Shown: piece by piece, positions 28,010-29,753 of the stretch
Numbering within the stretch: the first letter of the stretch is position 1
Layout of the letters: the number at the start of each line of letters is the position of its first letter
Source of the DNA: a virus
DNA length: 29,753 nt
IMG/VR virus record: IMGVR_UViG_3300036945_000407
Location: 1 to 29,753 of that record
Strand: one strand, 5' to 3'
The notes under the pieces: model-generated
Databases searched by the model: none
What the model was told of the DNA's origin: nothing
What the model saw: the letters and a program-made list of their open reading frames with translations, nothing else
Made by a program: the position numbers and the translations under genes

Positions 28010-28538
28010 TTTTGATTTGGTTTTTTATGATTAATACTGTATTTCTTAAACTCCAGTAGGTGATTCCAACCTCTTGACTCAATTTTGTGACTGACATTTG
28101 CTCAACAAATATCTTGTCAAATATAAACTTGATATAAATTAGATTTGCTTTCTTTCTGTTGTAGTCTTGGATGCTTTCTATTTCTAAATTCAATCTGTCA
28201 ATCCAAATGTTTTTAGCATCGTTTTTAAGGTGATATTCTTTCTCGGTGTATTCTGTCTCATCTTGAATAAAATCATCGCTTAAATCGACTAAAAATTGTT
28301 TTTTGCTTTTCCTCAAATCATCATAGTACATATTTTTCAAAGTGACATAAATGAAATAATAATTTACATCATTTTCGTCATACATTAAATCGTTGTCTTT
28401 TCGCTGACTATAATTGAAAATCTTGATGTACATCTCTTGCACGTAGTCTTCTGCAATATCATCTGGACATCCAAACGATTTAATGTATTTCAACCATTGT
28501 TCGTGCTTTAAGCATAGTACATCAAGAATATTTTTCAT
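27996..28538 (-). CDS. sigma-factor-like protein (ECF type)
   Basis: 180 residues, the size of extracytoplasmic-function sigma factors. Residues 25-42 (PDDIAEDYVQEMYIKIF) resemble region 2.1-2.2, and NYYFIYVTLKNMYYDDLRKS (59-78) resembles regions 2.3-2.4. An acidic linker follows. The end (about 147-180, MSVTKLSQEVGITYWSLRNT) is a helix-turn-helix like region 4. It should bind host RNA polymerase core and redirect it, most plausibly to phage late genes, which carry a non-host motif (CAAAAAAA-N10-CGTTATA). The linkage is inference. It lies one base after the ATPase gene in the replication operon. An alternative is a DNA-binding adaptor with sigma-like folds. Confidence 0.72.
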   Translation of the reverse strand: MKNILDVLCLKHEQWLKYIKSFGCPDDIAEDYVQEMYIKIFNYSQRKDNDLMYDENDVNYYFIYVTLKNMYYDDLRKSKKQFLVDLSDDFIQDETEYTEKEYHLKNDAKNIWIDRLNLEIESIQDYNRKKANLIYIKFIFDKIFVEQMSVTKLSQEVGITYWSLRNTVLIIKNQIKNEIK

Positions 28539-29450
28539 TTAAAGGAAATTTAATTGTGATTCTTTGATTGTTTGGAGGATGCTTTTACCATTTAAAGCAA
28601 AGCCAACATTGTTATGCATCGCAGTCAATAGGATTGGCTCATCGTATGGTGTCGGAATTCCTCCAGTTTCAACCTCTTTGACCTTTCGAATGTGAATCAT
28701 TGTTTGATTCCATAGTGTGCTATGACCTACCAATCGATGAATAACAATAAAGTCATCGGCTCTGTTTACGAACTTGCCACCACCCTCAACATCGTTTGCC
28801 ATTGGTGGTTGTGGGAATCCAGCAAAAGGATGATTCTGACTGTACAACATTCGTAATGCAGTTGTGTTTGCGTGAGTATTCAACCATATTGAGACTTTGT
28901 TTTCTTTACAGAACATTCGCAGTTCAGTACACGCTTGATAATCATATTCGTGACCACCAAGATTTTTCATCATTTCTTGGTCTTTTGCGAGTGAGTTGTA
29001 TGGGTCGAGCAGTATGCCATCATAATTGAAATCCTTTTTGATTTTGCCGAATACTTCTATTGCAGAAATGTATGTGTACATTACTGAATTGTCAATGAAC
29101 TTGAAATGCAAATTGATGAAATCGGTGTGTGTTTTAAAATTAGAATCCGAAACCAAATTGATTGGTGTCTCATCCAAAAACTCGACCAACTTTCTAATCA
29201 AAGAATAGGAATCATTCTCTGTGCTACATATCAACCATTTTTTTCCATTCTTGAGAGAGTATGCTAACATCAAATAAAGAATGGATGTTGTTTTACCTAC
29301 GTTTGCGTGACCCAGAATGATGTTGAAATTTGATGGTTTAAATCGAATGTAATTGTCTATTTCTGGAATTCCTAATCTGTACCCCTCTTTTAATTTTCCG
29401 CTCCTTATATCCTTTAAAATAGATAATTGTTGTTTATAGTCTATTAACAT
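28539..29450 (-). CDS. DnaB/RecA-type replicative helicase ATPase
   Basis: 303 residues, one RecA-like domain. Walker A GHANVGKT (47-54), a catalytic-type Glu in CSTEND (E78), Walker B GILLD (145-149), and NTHANTT (191-197) as the sensor-like strand; the C-terminal part has GGGKFVNRADDFIVIHR, near the DnaB-like arginine-finger region. The N-terminal DnaB domain is missing, as in compact phage replicative helicases. It should load on single-stranded DNA at forks. It follows the methyltransferase gene with a CACTAAAACAAA leader at 29453-29467 and precedes the sigma-like gene. No primase is recognised in the genome, so host primase is likely used. Confidence 0.82.
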   Translation of the reverse strand: MLIDYKQQLSILKDIRSGKLKEGYRLGIPEIDNYIRFKPSNFNIILGHANVGKTTSILYLMLAYSLKNGKKWLICSTENDSYSLIRKLVEFLDETPINLVSDSNFKTHTDFINLHFKFIDNSVMYTYISAIEVFGKIKKDFNYDGILLDPYNSLAKDQEMMKNLGGHEYDYQACTELRMFCKENKVSIWLNTHANTTALRMLYSQNHPFAGFPQPPMANDVEGGGKFVNRADDFIVIHRLVGHSTLWNQTMIHIRKVKEVETGGIPTPYDEPILLTAMHNNVGFALNGKSILQTIKESQLNFL

Positions 29451-29463
29451 TTTGTTTTAGTGA

Positions 29464-29753
29464 TTAAAATAAATTTGTTTGATTAATATTATTTTGTTTT
29501 TCAATTCCTTTTGCAATATTAAAGATAGTTAATCCAGCTTCATAGTCAACAAGATTTCTTGCTATTTTATCGACTCTTTGCTCTCCTTTGTATTGTCTAA
29601 AATCATAATCGTGAAACATACACCACTGGTCAACCTCATTTTTGCTTTCCATTGATATTGATTTTCTTTCTCCCAGATTGTTAGGCAATATAAAATTTGT
29701 CCAGTATAAATGTCTGCCTCTTTTTTGGGCCGGAATTAAAGGTGTGTAAAATG
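29464..29753 (-). CDS. DNA cytosine-5 methyltransferase, C-terminal part (cut by the window end)
   Basis: Same gene as the feature at 1-491. The frame runs in from the window end and stops at 29464. The overlap copy encodes motif VIII as QKRGR (AGA at 29713-29715), the family-typical arginine, where the left copy has Ile. The end (VDYEAGLTIFNIAKGIEKQ) contains the last helix that packs against the catalytic domain in C5 enzymes. An apparent small gene at 29464-29688 is only this C-terminal fragment. Confidence 0.88.
   Translation of the reverse strand, partial: FYTPLIPAQKRGRHLYWTNFILPNNLGERKSISMESKNEVDQWCMFHDYDFRQYKGEQRVDKIARNLVDYEAGLTIFNIAKGIEKQNNINQTNLF
29615..29753. repeat. terminal direct repeat, right copy
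   Basis: Copy of 1-139 with a single change at 29714. It proves that the two window ends are contiguous in the source molecule or terminally redundant. Confidence 0.97.

Noticed and set aside
29464-29688. Separate 74-codon gene
   Set aside because: It is the in-frame C-terminal part of the methyltransferase once the ends are joined.
1-29753. tRNA genes, integrase or attachment site, lysogeny repressor
   Set aside because: No cloverleaf with a GTTCRA-type T arm, no tyrosine or serine recombinase motifs and no CI-like repressor were found by reading both strands. A tRNA or HMM search would be decisive.

Overview
The window looks like the complete genome of a tailed bacteriophage of a Bacteroidetes host, most likely a Flavobacterium-type siphovirus. 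The DNA is AT-rich. Host-type promoters of the form TTG-N18..21-TAnnTTTG, the Bacteroidetes housekeeping sigma consensus, occur in intergenic gaps. Start codons lack Shine-Dalgarno sequences and follow A-rich leaders. Every convincing gene is on the minus strand. Bases 1-139 recur at 29615-29753 with one mismatch, so the sequence closes into a circle (or has redundant ends) of about 29,614 bp. A cytosine-5 methyltransferase gene is cut by the arbitrary linear ends. I see no integrase, excisionase or CI-type repressor, which suggests a lytic phage.

Layout in transcription order (right to left, crossing the ends). (1) A promoter at 1812-1842 starts a DNA-metabolism operon: a 25-residue membrane peptide, a coiled-coil protein, an ERF-type annealing protein, an SSB-like DUF3127 protein, the methyltransferase (491 to 1, continuing 29614 to 29464), a DnaB/RecA-type ATPase, a small sigma-like protein and a run of very short, often ATGA-coupled genes down to 26221. 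(2) A promoter at 26170-26202 drives short genes, a 5'-3' exonuclease, a DnaA-C-terminal-like protein and the terminase subunits (down to 21638). (3) A near-identical promoter at 21554-21586 drives three small genes that end at a terminator (20844-20871). (4) The structural block runs from 20783 to 5208: tail assembly chaperone with a probable -1 frameshift, tail proteins, tape measure, an XkdF-like protease, a fibre-like protein, scaffold, major capsid protein, a probable tail tube, portal and connector. Lysis genes and a metallophosphoesterase follow. A shared upstream motif, CAAAAAAA-N10-CGTTATA, occurs before three structural starts and in weaker form before a fourth. (5) A 440-bp gene-free island (2886-3325) has nested hairpins and a predicted pseudoknot. 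(6) A short operon with a NinG-like nuclease ends at a strong terminator (1862-1895).

The best candidates for something undescribed are the structured island, the late-gene motif paired with a phage sigma-like protein, the duplicated promoter/operator, the confinement of GGCC tetranucleotides to the methyltransferase gene and its leader, and several membrane microproteins. Functions come from motif reading alone; no homology search or folding program was run.
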